A stretch of 64,000 nt of DNA. Origin: Nordella sp. HKS 07. Its GTDB lineage: Bacteria > Pseudomonadota > Alphaproteobacteria > Rhizobiales > Aestuariivirgaceae. The position numbers were made by a program, and so were the translations under genes. Under the pieces are notes generated by a model. The model was not told the DNA's origin, did no database searches, and worked only from the letters and a program-made list of their open reading frames with translations. The stretch is from assembly GCF_011046735.1 (NCBI RefSeq), contig NZ_CP049258.1, forward strand, positions 1,692,001 to 1,756,000. The letters run 5' to 3'. Of the stretch, positions 32,046 through 38,984 are shown one piece after another; the first letter of the stretch is position 1; every line of letters begins with the position of its first letter.

Positions 32046-32834
32046 ATGGATGAGAGCGAGCGTCATCGCCTGATCCTGGACGAGTTGAAGGAGCGGCCTT
32101 TTGCGACGGTGAAGGACCTGCTCGATGTTCTGAAGGTCTCGCCGGCCACCATCCGGCGCGACATCGCCAAGCTCCATGAGACCGGCAATGTGCGCAAGGT
32201 CTTCGGCGGCATCGCCGCCGCCCTGCGCGATGATGCGCCGGAGCGCCTCGCGGCTCGCCCCTTCGAGGAAAACCGCATGCTGGCGGTCGATGCCAAGCGT
32301 GCCATCGCGCGCGAGGCGGAAGCGCTGGTGCGCGATGGCGATGCGCTCATCATCCATGGCGGCACAACCTGTTATCTCTTCGCGCTGCGGCTCGCCCGCC
32401 GCAATGTGCGGATCTACACCAATTCGATGCCGCTCGCCGCGCGCCTGTGGGAGGACGGCTCCTGCCACCTCACCTTGGGCGGCGGCGAACTCTATCGCGA
32501 GCCCGGCATCCTTTACGCGCAGGGCTCGGGTCCGCCGGACTTCTTCGCCTCGAAGCTTTTTCTTGGTGCGCAGGGCATCGGCCCCAACGGCATCATGGAA
32601 TCGCATCCCTTGATCGCGCGGGAATCGGAAAGACTGCTGTCCCGCGCCGACGAGCTGGTGCTCCTCGCCGACAGCCGCAAATTCGCGATCCGCACCCGCT
32701 ACACGGTACTGCCTTTGTCGCGCGTCTCGACCCTCATCACCGATGACGGCCTGTCCGACGATCACGCCAAGATGCTGGAGGATGCCGGCATCCGCACCAT
32801 CATCGCGAAGGTCGGCAAGGAGTCTTCGGAGTAG
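32046..32834 (+). CDS. rhaR: DeoR/GlpR family regulator, probable rhamnose regulator RhaR
   Basis: A 262-residue DeoR-type regulator: N-terminal helix-turn-helix (about 1-60, ERHRLILDELKERPFATVKDLLDVLKVSPATIRRDIAKLHE) and a C-terminal sugar-phosphate-sensing domain (about 80-240) with GGTTCYLFALRLA and FLGAQGIG. In Rhizobium leguminosarum a DeoR-type protein, RhaR, represses the rha genes, and the divergent position next to rhaT supports the same role here. The start at 32046 gives the normal family N-terminus; upstream in-frame codons belong to the repeat. Ribosome site weak. Confidence 0.87.
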   Translation: MDESERHRLILDELKERPFATVKDLLDVLKVSPATIRRDIAKLHETGNVRKVFGGIAAALRDDAPERLAARPFEENRMLAVDAKRAIAREAEALVRDGDALIIHGGTTCYLFALRLARRNVRIYTNSMPLAARLWEDGSCHLTLGGGELYREPGILYAQGSGPPDFFASKLFLGAQGIGPNGIMESHPLIARESERLLSRADELVLLADSRKFAIRTRYTVLPLSRVSTLITDDGLSDDHAKMLEDAGIRTIIAKVGKESSE

Positions 32835-32901
32835 AGTAGCGATATGATTCCCGCTGTGGGCGGGGAATCGCATTTGAGGTTCATGGCGCGATGAGTCATT
32901 A

Positions 32902-33054
32902 CCCTTCTCCCGCTTGCGGGAGAAGGTGGCGCGCAGCGCCGGATGAGGGTGTCCTTTGCGCAGTGAGCGAAGAGCCTGACGGTGAATATGATATGCGAGC
33001 CAACACCCTCACCCGCCCTGTCGGGCACCCTCTCCCGCAGGCGGGAGAGGGGGG
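32902..33054. repeat. Palindromic repeat family C/E, copy next to YcaO gene
   Basis: CCCTTCTCCCGCTTGCGGGAGAAGG hairpin at the left, CTCTCCCGCAGGCGGGAGAGGGG hairpin at the right, with GCCGGATGAGGGTGTCCTTTGCG and CAACACCCTCACCCGCC between. Closely related to 31776-32006 but without the inner insert. It separates the rhamnose locus from the YcaO-TfuA block. Confidence 0.85.
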
Positions 33055-33151
33055 AATGATGGAAAGACGGAGGTCGCTCAAAAGCGCCTATGGCGGGGAT
33101 TCGGATGCTTGACTATGCTGGAGTGGATCAGCGCCGGTGTGAGCCTGCCCC

Positions 33152-34387
33152 ATGCTCGACGACCGAGACTCCGCCAGAGGTTTGAAGGCCTACAAAACGG
33201 GCACCCATCGCATGGTTTTCCCCGAGGAGACCCTGCGACGCGTCGCACCCTTGCTGGCGCCGGCCGGCATCACCCGGATCGCCAACCTGACGGGGCTCGA
33301 CAGGACCGGCATTCCGGTGGTCTCGGTCATGCGCCCCAATGCGCGCTCGTTGTCCGTATCGCAGGGCAAGGGGATCACCTTGGCGGCGGCCAAGGCGTCG
33401 GGCGTCATGGAAGCCCTCGAATCCTTTCATGCGGAAACTATCGATCATCCGCTCCGGCTCGCCTCGCACCGCGACATGCTGGCCAGAGGCTATCGCGTCG
33501 CCGATATCGGCGGGCTCGCGTTTATCCGCGACGGGCGCTTTCACCCGAACCTGCCTTTGCTGTGGATCGAAGGGCGCGATCTCGTCTCCGGTGAGGCGAC
33601 ATGGCTGCCTTATGAGACCGTGCATGCGTCCTACATCCTGCCTCTGCCGGCGGGCAGTGGCTGTTTCGTCGCCAGCACCAATGGTCTCGCTTCCGGCAAC
33701 GGCATGGACGAAGCCACGTCGCACGCCATGGCCGAGGTCATCGAGCGTGACGCCAATACGCTCTGGAACCATGCATCCGACGAGGCCCGCTCGCTGAGCC
33801 GCATCGATCTCGCCAGCATCGACAGCGAAGCCTGCCGCGCGCTCGTCGACAGGCTCGTGCAGGCCGAGCTCGACATCGGCATCTGGGACATCACCAGCGA
33901 CACCGGCGTGCCCGCCTTCTATTGTCTCATCGTCGACCGGCGCATCGAGCTGGCGCATTCGGGGGCCGGCGCCGGCGCCCATCCGTCTCGCGAGGTCGCC
34001 TTGTTGCGGGCCCTCACCGAAGCGGTGCAGGTTCGCGTGAACTACATCGCCGGCGCCCGTGACGATCTAAATCCGGAGGAATATTCGGAGGAAGGCATCG
34101 GCGCGAAGCTGGACTTCGCCCGGCGCCTGATGGCGCTGAGAAATGGTGCGGGCAAGGATTGGCGACGGATCGCGACGCACGAATTCGACAGTTTCGGCGA
34201 AGACATCGGCTGGATGACCGAGCGCCTGCGTGCGGTCGGTGTCGAGCAGATCATCGCGGTCGACCTGACCAAGCCCGCTTTCGGCCTGCCCGTCGTCAGG
34301 GTGGTCATTCCGGGGCTCGAAGGTCCGGACGACCATGATGACTACTGCATGGGGCCACGCCTTCTGGCACGGCGGGAGCCGCCATGA
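33152..34387 (+). CDS. YcaO-like peptide backbone-modifying enzyme, TfuA-partnered
   Basis: A 411-residue YcaO-domain protein. YcaO enzymes use ATP to activate a peptide-bond oxygen, giving azolines, amidines or thioamides. Conserved ATP-site blocks are visible: SVSQGKG with the following ASGVMEALE (about 68-90), AEVIERD (193-200) and RALTEAVQ (286-293). The C-terminus (ARREPP) lacks the PxPxP end of azoline-forming YcaO proteins, as expected for TfuA-type members. The start at 33152 is the first start codon after an in-frame stop at 33140-33142; no strong ribosome site precedes it. It overlaps tfuA by four bases (ATGA). Known TfuA-linked YcaO proteins make thioamides (McrA thioglycine in methanogens, thiovarsolins in Streptomyces) or act in trifolitoxin synthesis; the product here is unknown. 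Confidence 0.93.
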   Translation: MLDDRDSARGLKAYKTGTHRMVFPEETLRRVAPLLAPAGITRIANLTGLDRTGIPVVSVMRPNARSLSVSQGKGITLAAAKASGVMEALESFHAETIDHPLRLASHRDMLARGYRVADIGGLAFIRDGRFHPNLPLLWIEGRDLVSGEATWLPYETVHASYILPLPAGSGCFVASTNGLASGNGMDEATSHAMAEVIERDANTLWNHASDEARSLSRIDLASIDSEACRALVDRLVQAELDIGIWDITSDTGVPAFYCLIVDRRIELAHSGAGAGAHPSREVALLRALTEAVQVRVNYIAGARDDLNPEEYSEEGIGAKLDFARRLMALRNGAGKDWRRIATHEFDSFGEDIGWMTERLRAVGVEQIIAVDLTKPAFGLPVVRVVIPGLEGPDDHDDYCMGPRLLARREPP

Positions 34388-35724
34388 GCGCCATCATCTT
34401 CGCCGGCCCGACGATCGCCGCGCCGGACATCCGGCATCTGTGCGACGCCACCGTTCTGCCGCCCGCCGCCATGGGCGATGTGTTTCGCGCTGCCAGATTG
34501 CGCCCCCGCGCCATCGGCATCATTGACGGTTATTTCGAAGGCGCGCCCTCCGTCTGGCACAAGGAGATCCTGTGGACGATGGCGGAAGGCATCGCCGTCT
34601 TCGGCGCCGCCAGCATGGGCGCGCTGCGCGCCGCCGAGCTGGCGAGCTTCGGGATGCGCGGCATCGGCGACATATTTGCGGATTATCGCGCCGGCCGCCT
34701 CGAGGACGATGACGAGGTCGCTGTCGAGCATGGCCCGGCGGAGACGGGCTACATCACGATGTCGGAGCCGATGGTCAATATTCGCGCCACGCTGGCGCGC
34801 GCGGTTTCGGAAGGCATCGTCAGTGCCGCCGCCGCCGATGGGTTGATCGGCCTGGCCAAAGGACAATTCTACAAGGCACGGAGCTGGCAAGGGCTTCTGC
34901 GCGAGAATGCCGCCTTGGCCCCCGCCGAGCGGGACGCATTGGCGCGCTGGCTGCCGGCCAATGCGATCGATTTGAAGCGCAACGATGCGCTCAAGATGGT
35001 GGCCGCCATGGCCGAATTCCTGGCGGCCCGGCATGAATCGGCGAAAGGGGATTTCGCCCTGGAATGGACCGTGATGTGGGACAAAGCCACGCGATCGTTC
35101 ATTCCTCACGGCGCGGTCGCATCATCGAATGCGGAATCGGTTTCCCCGGATATGGTTCTGGACGAGCTCCGGCTCGAGCCTGAGCATTATGCCAGCGTCA
35201 AGCGCAGGGCAGTCGCCCGCAAGTTGATCGACACCGGCGTCACGCCAGATCACGCGTCGGCTGATCCGTCGGCCCTGCGCCGCGAGATGTCTCGCTTTCG
35301 CGCCCGTAAGGGGTTGTTGACGCACAGCTCGCTGCTGCACTGGCTGGACGAGAACGGCCTCGATGCCGCGGGTTTCGAAAGGCTCCTGGAAGAGGAGCTG
35401 CGCCTTGCCGGCGTCGGCGCCTCGGACCGTCGCCTCGACACCTATATCATCGCGGAATTGCAACTGACCGGCGCCTATTCGGCTCTCGCGCGGCGCGCCA
35501 GGCACAAGCAGGAGCTTGTCGGTGATGTCCGCGGCCATAGGCTGAGTGTCATGCAGGCGCGTTTGCGCTATTTCGAGGACGTTCTGGGCCGGCCCGTCCC
35601 CGACGATATCGCTGAATATGCCGAGGACGCCGGCTTTGCCGACGCCTCTGCGCTGGATCGCGCGATCATGCGCGAGATCGCCTATCGCCGGCAAATGGAC
35701 CAGGCGGCAGCATCGGGCACATAG
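34384..35724 (+). CDS. TfuA-like protein
   Basis: A 446-residue protein with the TfuA core in its N-terminal third: GIIDGYFEGAPSVWHKEIL (45-63) and the signature EGIAVFGAASMGALRAAEL (68-86), then FGMRGIGDIF. Residues 170-446 are a helical extension rich in Arg/Leu, longer than the short TfuA of thioamide RiPP clusters, and without a recognised domain. TfuA works with YcaO: in archaeal and Streptomyces systems it is thought to deliver sulfide for backbone thioamidation. The overlap with the YcaO gene (ATGA) shows coupled synthesis. Whether the extension binds substrate or carries another activity cannot be told. Confidence 0.92.
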   Translation: MSAIIFAGPTIAAPDIRHLCDATVLPPAAMGDVFRAARLRPRAIGIIDGYFEGAPSVWHKEILWTMAEGIAVFGAASMGALRAAELASFGMRGIGDIFADYRAGRLEDDDEVAVEHGPAETGYITMSEPMVNIRATLARAVSEGIVSAAAADGLIGLAKGQFYKARSWQGLLRENAALAPAERDALARWLPANAIDLKRNDALKMVAAMAEFLAARHESAKGDFALEWTVMWDKATRSFIPHGAVASSNAESVSPDMVLDELRLEPEHYASVKRRAVARKLIDTGVTPDHASADPSALRREMSRFRARKGLLTHSSLLHWLDENGLDAAGFERLLEEELRLAGVGASDRRLDTYIIAELQLTGAYSALARRARHKQELVGDVRGHRLSVMQARLRYFEDVLGRPVPDDIAEYAEDAGFADASALDRAIMREIAYRRQMDQAAASGT

Positions 35725-35772
35725 GATTGCTCACTGGCGCGCGAATGCGTAGACTGGCCCGGCTGGAGGGAG

Positions 35773-37158
35773 ATGCCGATGCCTTATGGCCTTGGTTCAT
35801 CGTTTCGCGCGGGCGGCACGAGATTCCGCCTGTTCCCCGAGCTTCCCAGCCTCGACGAGCAAGGAGAGCCCGAGACGGTTTGGGTTTCGCCGCGCGCCGG
35901 AAGCGTGCTGGCCGGGCCGATGGACGCCCGCATGTATGTGATCGATCCGATCGGCAAGCAGCGCCCCTACGGCTTCTACCCCGCCCGCGATGGCGGCGTC
36001 ATCCACTTCAAGCCGCCCTGGAAGGGGCCGGCCGAAAACCCGGCCGAGCCCGATCCCGACGGACATTTCGATCACCTGGATTTCGGCACACGGCAATTCG
36101 AGCAGGCGCATGCCTATGGCACCGTCCGCTTTGCCCTCGATGTCTGGGAGAATTACTTCGGCCGTCAGATCGGCTGGCATTTCGGCGAGGAATATGACCG
36201 TCTCGAGATCCTCTTTCTGCGTGGTCTCGACAATGCCTATGCCGGCTATGGGTCGCTCGAGATCGGCTCGTATGAAAAAGGCCCGGGCGTGCCCATCGAT
36301 TTCGGCCTGAGCTTCGACGTCATCGCCCACGAGGTCGGCCATCTGATCGTCTACGGCGAGGTCGGGCTTCCCGATACGAGCGGCCTCGACGGCGAATATT
36401 TCGGTTTTCATGAATCGGCCGCCGACATGGTGTCACTCATTTCGCTGATGCATTTCGAAACGGCGCTTTTGGGGCTCATGGAAACGAGCCGCGGCAATCT
36501 CTACACCCACAATCGCCTCAATCGCTTTGGCGAGATTTCGGACTCCGGACAACTGCGGCTCGCCTCCAACCAGCGCACTCTGTACGATTTCACCCGTGGC
36601 TGGCGCGATGAGCACAACCTGTCCGAGCCTTTGACGGGCGCCTTCTTCGACATCTGGGTGGATGTGTTTCACCGCAATCTGGTGGAGCTGGGCCTGATAC
36701 CGTGGGATCTCGACGAGCTGTCCGACCGGTTGGAAGGCGAGCCCGACTACAACAGGGTAATCCAGCCCTTCTTCGACAAGGCCTACGCCGCGGCACCCGA
36801 TGGCTTTGCCCGGGCCATGGCTGAGGCGCGCGATTACATGGGCTCGGCACTGGCTTTCACCTGGCGGCGGATTTCGCCTGAGCGGCTGGACTACGATGAT
36901 GTTTTCCGCGCTTTTCTGGATACGGACGCGATGCTCACCCAGGGCCGCTACCGGGATGTGATCGAGGTTGACATGCGGCGGCGCGGCATTGGAGCGGTGC
37001 GTGTAGGCCCCCGCATTGAGCTTCCGGCCGAGGATAGCCACGCTTTCTCACCGCGCACCGAGATGCCTTTGTCGCGCCCCCCGCCCATGCTCCCATGGAA
37101 CGCCCTACCGGCTGCGCTTGGCGCTGGCGCGTGGCCTTTAGGCGACATGAAGGCGTGA
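35773..37158 (+). CDS. Cytosolic gluzincin-type zinc metallopeptidase of the YcaO-TfuA block
   Basis: A 461-residue protein with a thermolysin-like zinc site: HEVGH at about 186-190 and a second motif GFHESAADM at about 211-219, whose Glu (214) would be the third ligand, resembling the NExxSD motif of M4/M36 enzymes. There is no signal peptide or pro-domain, unlike secreted thermolysins, so it acts inside the cell or depends on another export route. A ribosome site GGAGGGAG ends at 35772; the ATG at 35779 is an equally good start with better spacing. It lies 48 bases after tfuA on the same strand and could remove a leader or cut between repeats of a modified precursor; this role is inferred. 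It could also be an unrelated housekeeping-like peptidase. Confidence 0.8.
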   Translation: MPMPYGLGSSFRAGGTRFRLFPELPSLDEQGEPETVWVSPRAGSVLAGPMDARMYVIDPIGKQRPYGFYPARDGGVIHFKPPWKGPAENPAEPDPDGHFDHLDFGTRQFEQAHAYGTVRFALDVWENYFGRQIGWHFGEEYDRLEILFLRGLDNAYAGYGSLEIGSYEKGPGVPIDFGLSFDVIAHEVGHLIVYGEVGLPDTSGLDGEYFGFHESAADMVSLISLMHFETALLGLMETSRGNLYTHNRLNRFGEISDSGQLRLASNQRTLYDFTRGWRDEHNLSEPLTGAFFDIWVDVFHRNLVELGLIPWDLDELSDRLEGEPDYNRVIQPFFDKAYAAAPDGFARAMAEARDYMGSALAFTWRRISPERLDYDDVFRAFLDTDAMLTQGRYRDVIEVDMRRRGIGAVRVGPRIELPAEDSHAFSPRTEMPLSRPPPMLPWNALPAALGAGAWPLGDMKA

Positions 37159-37212
37159 CAATCAACTTTACGTAGTGTAAGTAAATGTGACGGCTTGGGT
37201 TGAGGTGGCGAA

Positions 37213-37860
37213 ATGGCCGAAACACTTCTGAGCGCAACAATGATCCATCTGTTCGGGCGCGAGATGGAAGATTTGATTCTGAACTTTTCCAAGCCCAATG
37301 ACGGCGTGCCTCCGAACGATGATGATGGCAAGCCGCCGCCCAGGCTCAGCGGCAATAATTTTCTCATAAACCAGCTTTCTGCCCTTCAGGGCGGTAATCC
37401 TGAACAGCGGCCGAGATTCGCGAGGATTTATTGCTACGGCTATGAGGGCAACATCTATGATCTCGCCCGGCCCCAGATATTCCTCGTCCATGGCAAAGGA
37501 ACGCTGGCGGAGGGCCCGGTCCCGGGCACGGACAAGGATCAGCTTCGCTATTCGCGGGCCCCGGGGAAGGTCGACAGAATAGCCACGGCTGGCAAGGACT
37601 GGTCCTTTGCCGACGACATTCGAGTCTGGGTCTATGACAAAGCCGATTTCTCAATTCGGCTCGATCCCGAATCGGGGCCATTCGAGCAAATTCTTCTGCA
37701 AGCCGAGATCGATGCCGCCGGCCAGATGCAGTACAGCGGCGGCAAGGCCTATAGTGGCGGCAAGGCCTATAGCGGTGGCAAAGCCTATAGCGGCGGCAAA
37801 GCCTATAGCGGTGGCAAGGCCTATAGTGGCGGCAAGGCCTATGGGGGCGGCAACGACTGA
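37213..37860 (+). CDS. Protein with C-terminal (YSGGKA)n tandem repeats, candidate YcaO-TfuA substrate
   Basis: A 215-residue protein of two parts. Residues 1-173 form a soluble, probably beta-rich domain (IYCYGYEGNIYDLARPQIFLV, DDIRVWVYDKADFSIRLD) with no recognised family. Residues 174-215 are seven tandem hexapeptides: six YSGGKA and a final YGGGND, then the stop. No signal peptide. The tail is Gly-, Ser-, Lys- and Tyr-rich and flexible. Multi-core precursors with tandem core repeats are known for the thiovarsolin RiPP, also made by YcaO-TfuA, so this tail is a plausible substrate; but its N-terminal part is longer than most leaders, and no tested relative is known to me. The start at 37213 has GAGGTGG upstream; the gap to the peptidase gene is 54 bases. 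Confidence 0.8.
   Translation: MAETLLSATMIHLFGREMEDLILNFSKPNDGVPPNDDDGKPPPRLSGNNFLINQLSALQGGNPEQRPRFARIYCYGYEGNIYDLARPQIFLVHGKGTLAEGPVPGTDKDQLRYSRAPGKVDRIATAGKDWSFADDIRVWVYDKADFSIRLDPESGPFEQILLQAEIDAAGQMQYSGGKAYSGGKAYSGGKAYSGGKAYSGGKAYSGGKAYGGGND
37732..37857 (+). repeat. Seven in-frame 18-base tandem repeats
   Basis: Seven units of 18 bases, consensus TATAGCGGYGGCAARGCC, encoding the hexapeptide tail. Differences between units 1-6 are all synonymous (TAC/TAT, AGC/AGT, GGC/GGT, AAG/AAA), while the last unit diverges to end in GGCAACGACTGA. Retained peptide sequence with drifted codons suggests selection on the peptide or recent expansion with gene conversion. Confidence 0.95.
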
Positions 37861-37887
37861 CGCAAATCTGGCACGGGGTGACCGACG

Positions 37888-38379
37888 ATGAAGAGCGCAA
37901 AGAAAGCTTCCAAGCCGAAGAAGGCCCCGCCGCTGAAGGCGAAGGCGCAAAAGGCCTCCGCAACCGAGGCCGCATCCATGTCGCAGGAATGCCACTTGGC
38001 AGTCTCCTATGCCGAGCCGCCGTCGTACTTCATTCCAACGGACGAGGACGACAGCATTGTGCAACCGCTGGTGCTCTTTGGTGCCTTTGACACTTCCCCC
38101 TCGATCCAAACGGAGGTGCGGATATTCAGAAAGGTCAAGGACGACCAGAACAAGGAAACATTTGAGGAAGAGGACGAGGACCGCTTCAAAGTCATCGATG
38201 GGTCGATCAGGGTAACGCAGTTCAACGAACTTCATATGCGCGTATACATCGACTACACGGCCTATCCGGGCGCCAAATTCTTTACGGTGAGGCAATATTG
38301 GGACCACGAGGAATGCACCGTCGAGAAAGCGAACGTCGCCTTCAAGCTCAATTCTCCGCCGGTTCCCGAAGAAAGATAG
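37888..38379 (+). CDS. Small protein with Lys/Ala-rich N-terminus, last gene of the YcaO-TfuA block
   Basis: A 163-residue protein. Residues 1-30 are strongly basic (MKSAKKASKPKKAPPLKAKAQK), resembling a flexible or nucleic-acid-binding tail; residues 35-163 look like a soluble beta-rich domain with an acidic stretch (FEEEDEDRFK) and two Cys residues (SQECHL, HEECTV). No membrane segment, no signal peptide and no family recognised. It follows the repeat protein by 27 bases, with GGGGTGAC as ribosome site, so both are probably made from one transcript. It could be a second substrate, a partner or an immunity factor; nothing in the sequence decides this. Confidence 0.72.
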   Translation: MKSAKKASKPKKAPPLKAKAQKASATEAASMSQECHLAVSYAEPPSYFIPTDEDDSIVQPLVLFGAFDTSPSIQTEVRIFRKVKDDQNKETFEEEDEDRFKVIDGSIRVTQFNELHMRVYIDYTAYPGAKFFTVRQYWDHEECTVEKANVAFKLNSPPVPEER

Positions 38380-38380
38380 A

Positions 38381-38450
38381 GCATCAGACCGAAAAGCTTG
38401 TGATCGGGCTTGACCCGAATATGCGAAGCGGTTTTCGGATTATCCGATGC
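38381..38450. repeat. Palindromic repeat family A, copy 3 (full-length)
   Basis: GCATCAGACCGAAAAGCTTG at the left, CGGTTTTCGGATTATCCGATGC at the right, with inner ATCGGGC-TTGACCCGAAT. It begins one base after the stop codon of the 163-residue protein and could act as the transcription end of the YcaO-TfuA block; the GNAT gene converges on it. Confidence 0.8.
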
Positions 38451-38492
38451 ACATAACAGAGCGGCGAATTCATCGGAACGCGTGGCGCACTA

Positions 38493-38984
38493 TCACGCGT
38501 GCCATTGCATGTGGATCTTGGTCACGTCGCTGCCGACATGCCTGAAGCCTAGTCTCTCATAGAGAGCTGCCGCGCGGTTGCCGCGCACGAATGAGAGCCT
38601 GAGCGGCCTGTCCTTCTTGCGCGCTTCTCCCTGCAACTGCCGGATGAGGCTTGTGCCGATGCCCAGATTGCGCAGGGACTCGATCAGATGCAGTTGGTCG
38701 AGATGGAGTTCGTTGTCGCCTTCCGACACCTGGATCCATCCGATATCGGCGCCGTCGAGGATGATCACCCGCACCTCTTCCGACTTGAAATAGTCGCGGA
38801 AGCTGGCGTCCGCCTTGGCCTCGTCCCAGGCGCCGAGCGCCGTCAGCAAGGGCTGCATCGACGACATATAGAGCGCCTTGGCGAAGCGGAAATCCGCGGG
38901 CGTGGCCGGGCGAAGCGCGAAGCCCGGCATCTGCTTCTTCGCCCGGCTTGCCTTCTGGTGCCCCCTTTCGCTGCGCTGGCTCAT
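38493..38984 (-). CDS. GNAT family N-acetyltransferase
   Basis: A 163-residue acetyltransferase. The acetyl-CoA binding motif A appears as LHLIESLRNLGIGTSLIRQLQGEARKKD (R/Q-x-x-G-x-G/A type), and the C-terminal block FVRGNRAAALYERLGFRHVG is typical of small-molecule GNATs. The first 18 residues are basic and outside the fold, so the true start may be MPGFALRPA, but the ATG at 38984 overlaps the upstream cyclase stop (ATGA), favouring the longer form. Converges with the YcaO block and is co-transcribed with the cyclase gene instead; its acceptor is unknown. Confidence 0.85.
   Translation of the reverse strand: MSQRSERGHQKASRAKKQMPGFALRPATPADFRFAKALYMSSMQPLLTALGAWDEAKADASFRDYFKSEEVRVIILDGADIGWIQVSEGDNELHLDQLHLIESLRNLGIGTSLIRQLQGEARKKDRPLRLSFVRGNRAAALYERLGFRHVGSDVTKIHMQWHA

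Noticed and set aside
36590-36850. Short antisense frame inside the metallopeptidase gene as a small precursor peptide
   Set aside because: No start-site signal, proline/arginine-rich shadow composition, opposite strand to the block.
37732-37857. CRISPR-like short tandem repeats
   Set aside because: Units are contiguous 18-mers without spacers, in frame with a protein, and differ only at synonymous sites except the last; this is a coding tandem repeat.
38493-38984. GNAT acetyltransferase as a tailoring enzyme of the YcaO-TfuA block
   Set aside because: It is on the opposite strand, separated by a repeat, and overlaps the TPR-cyclase gene, with which it forms its own operon; adjacency alone is not enough.
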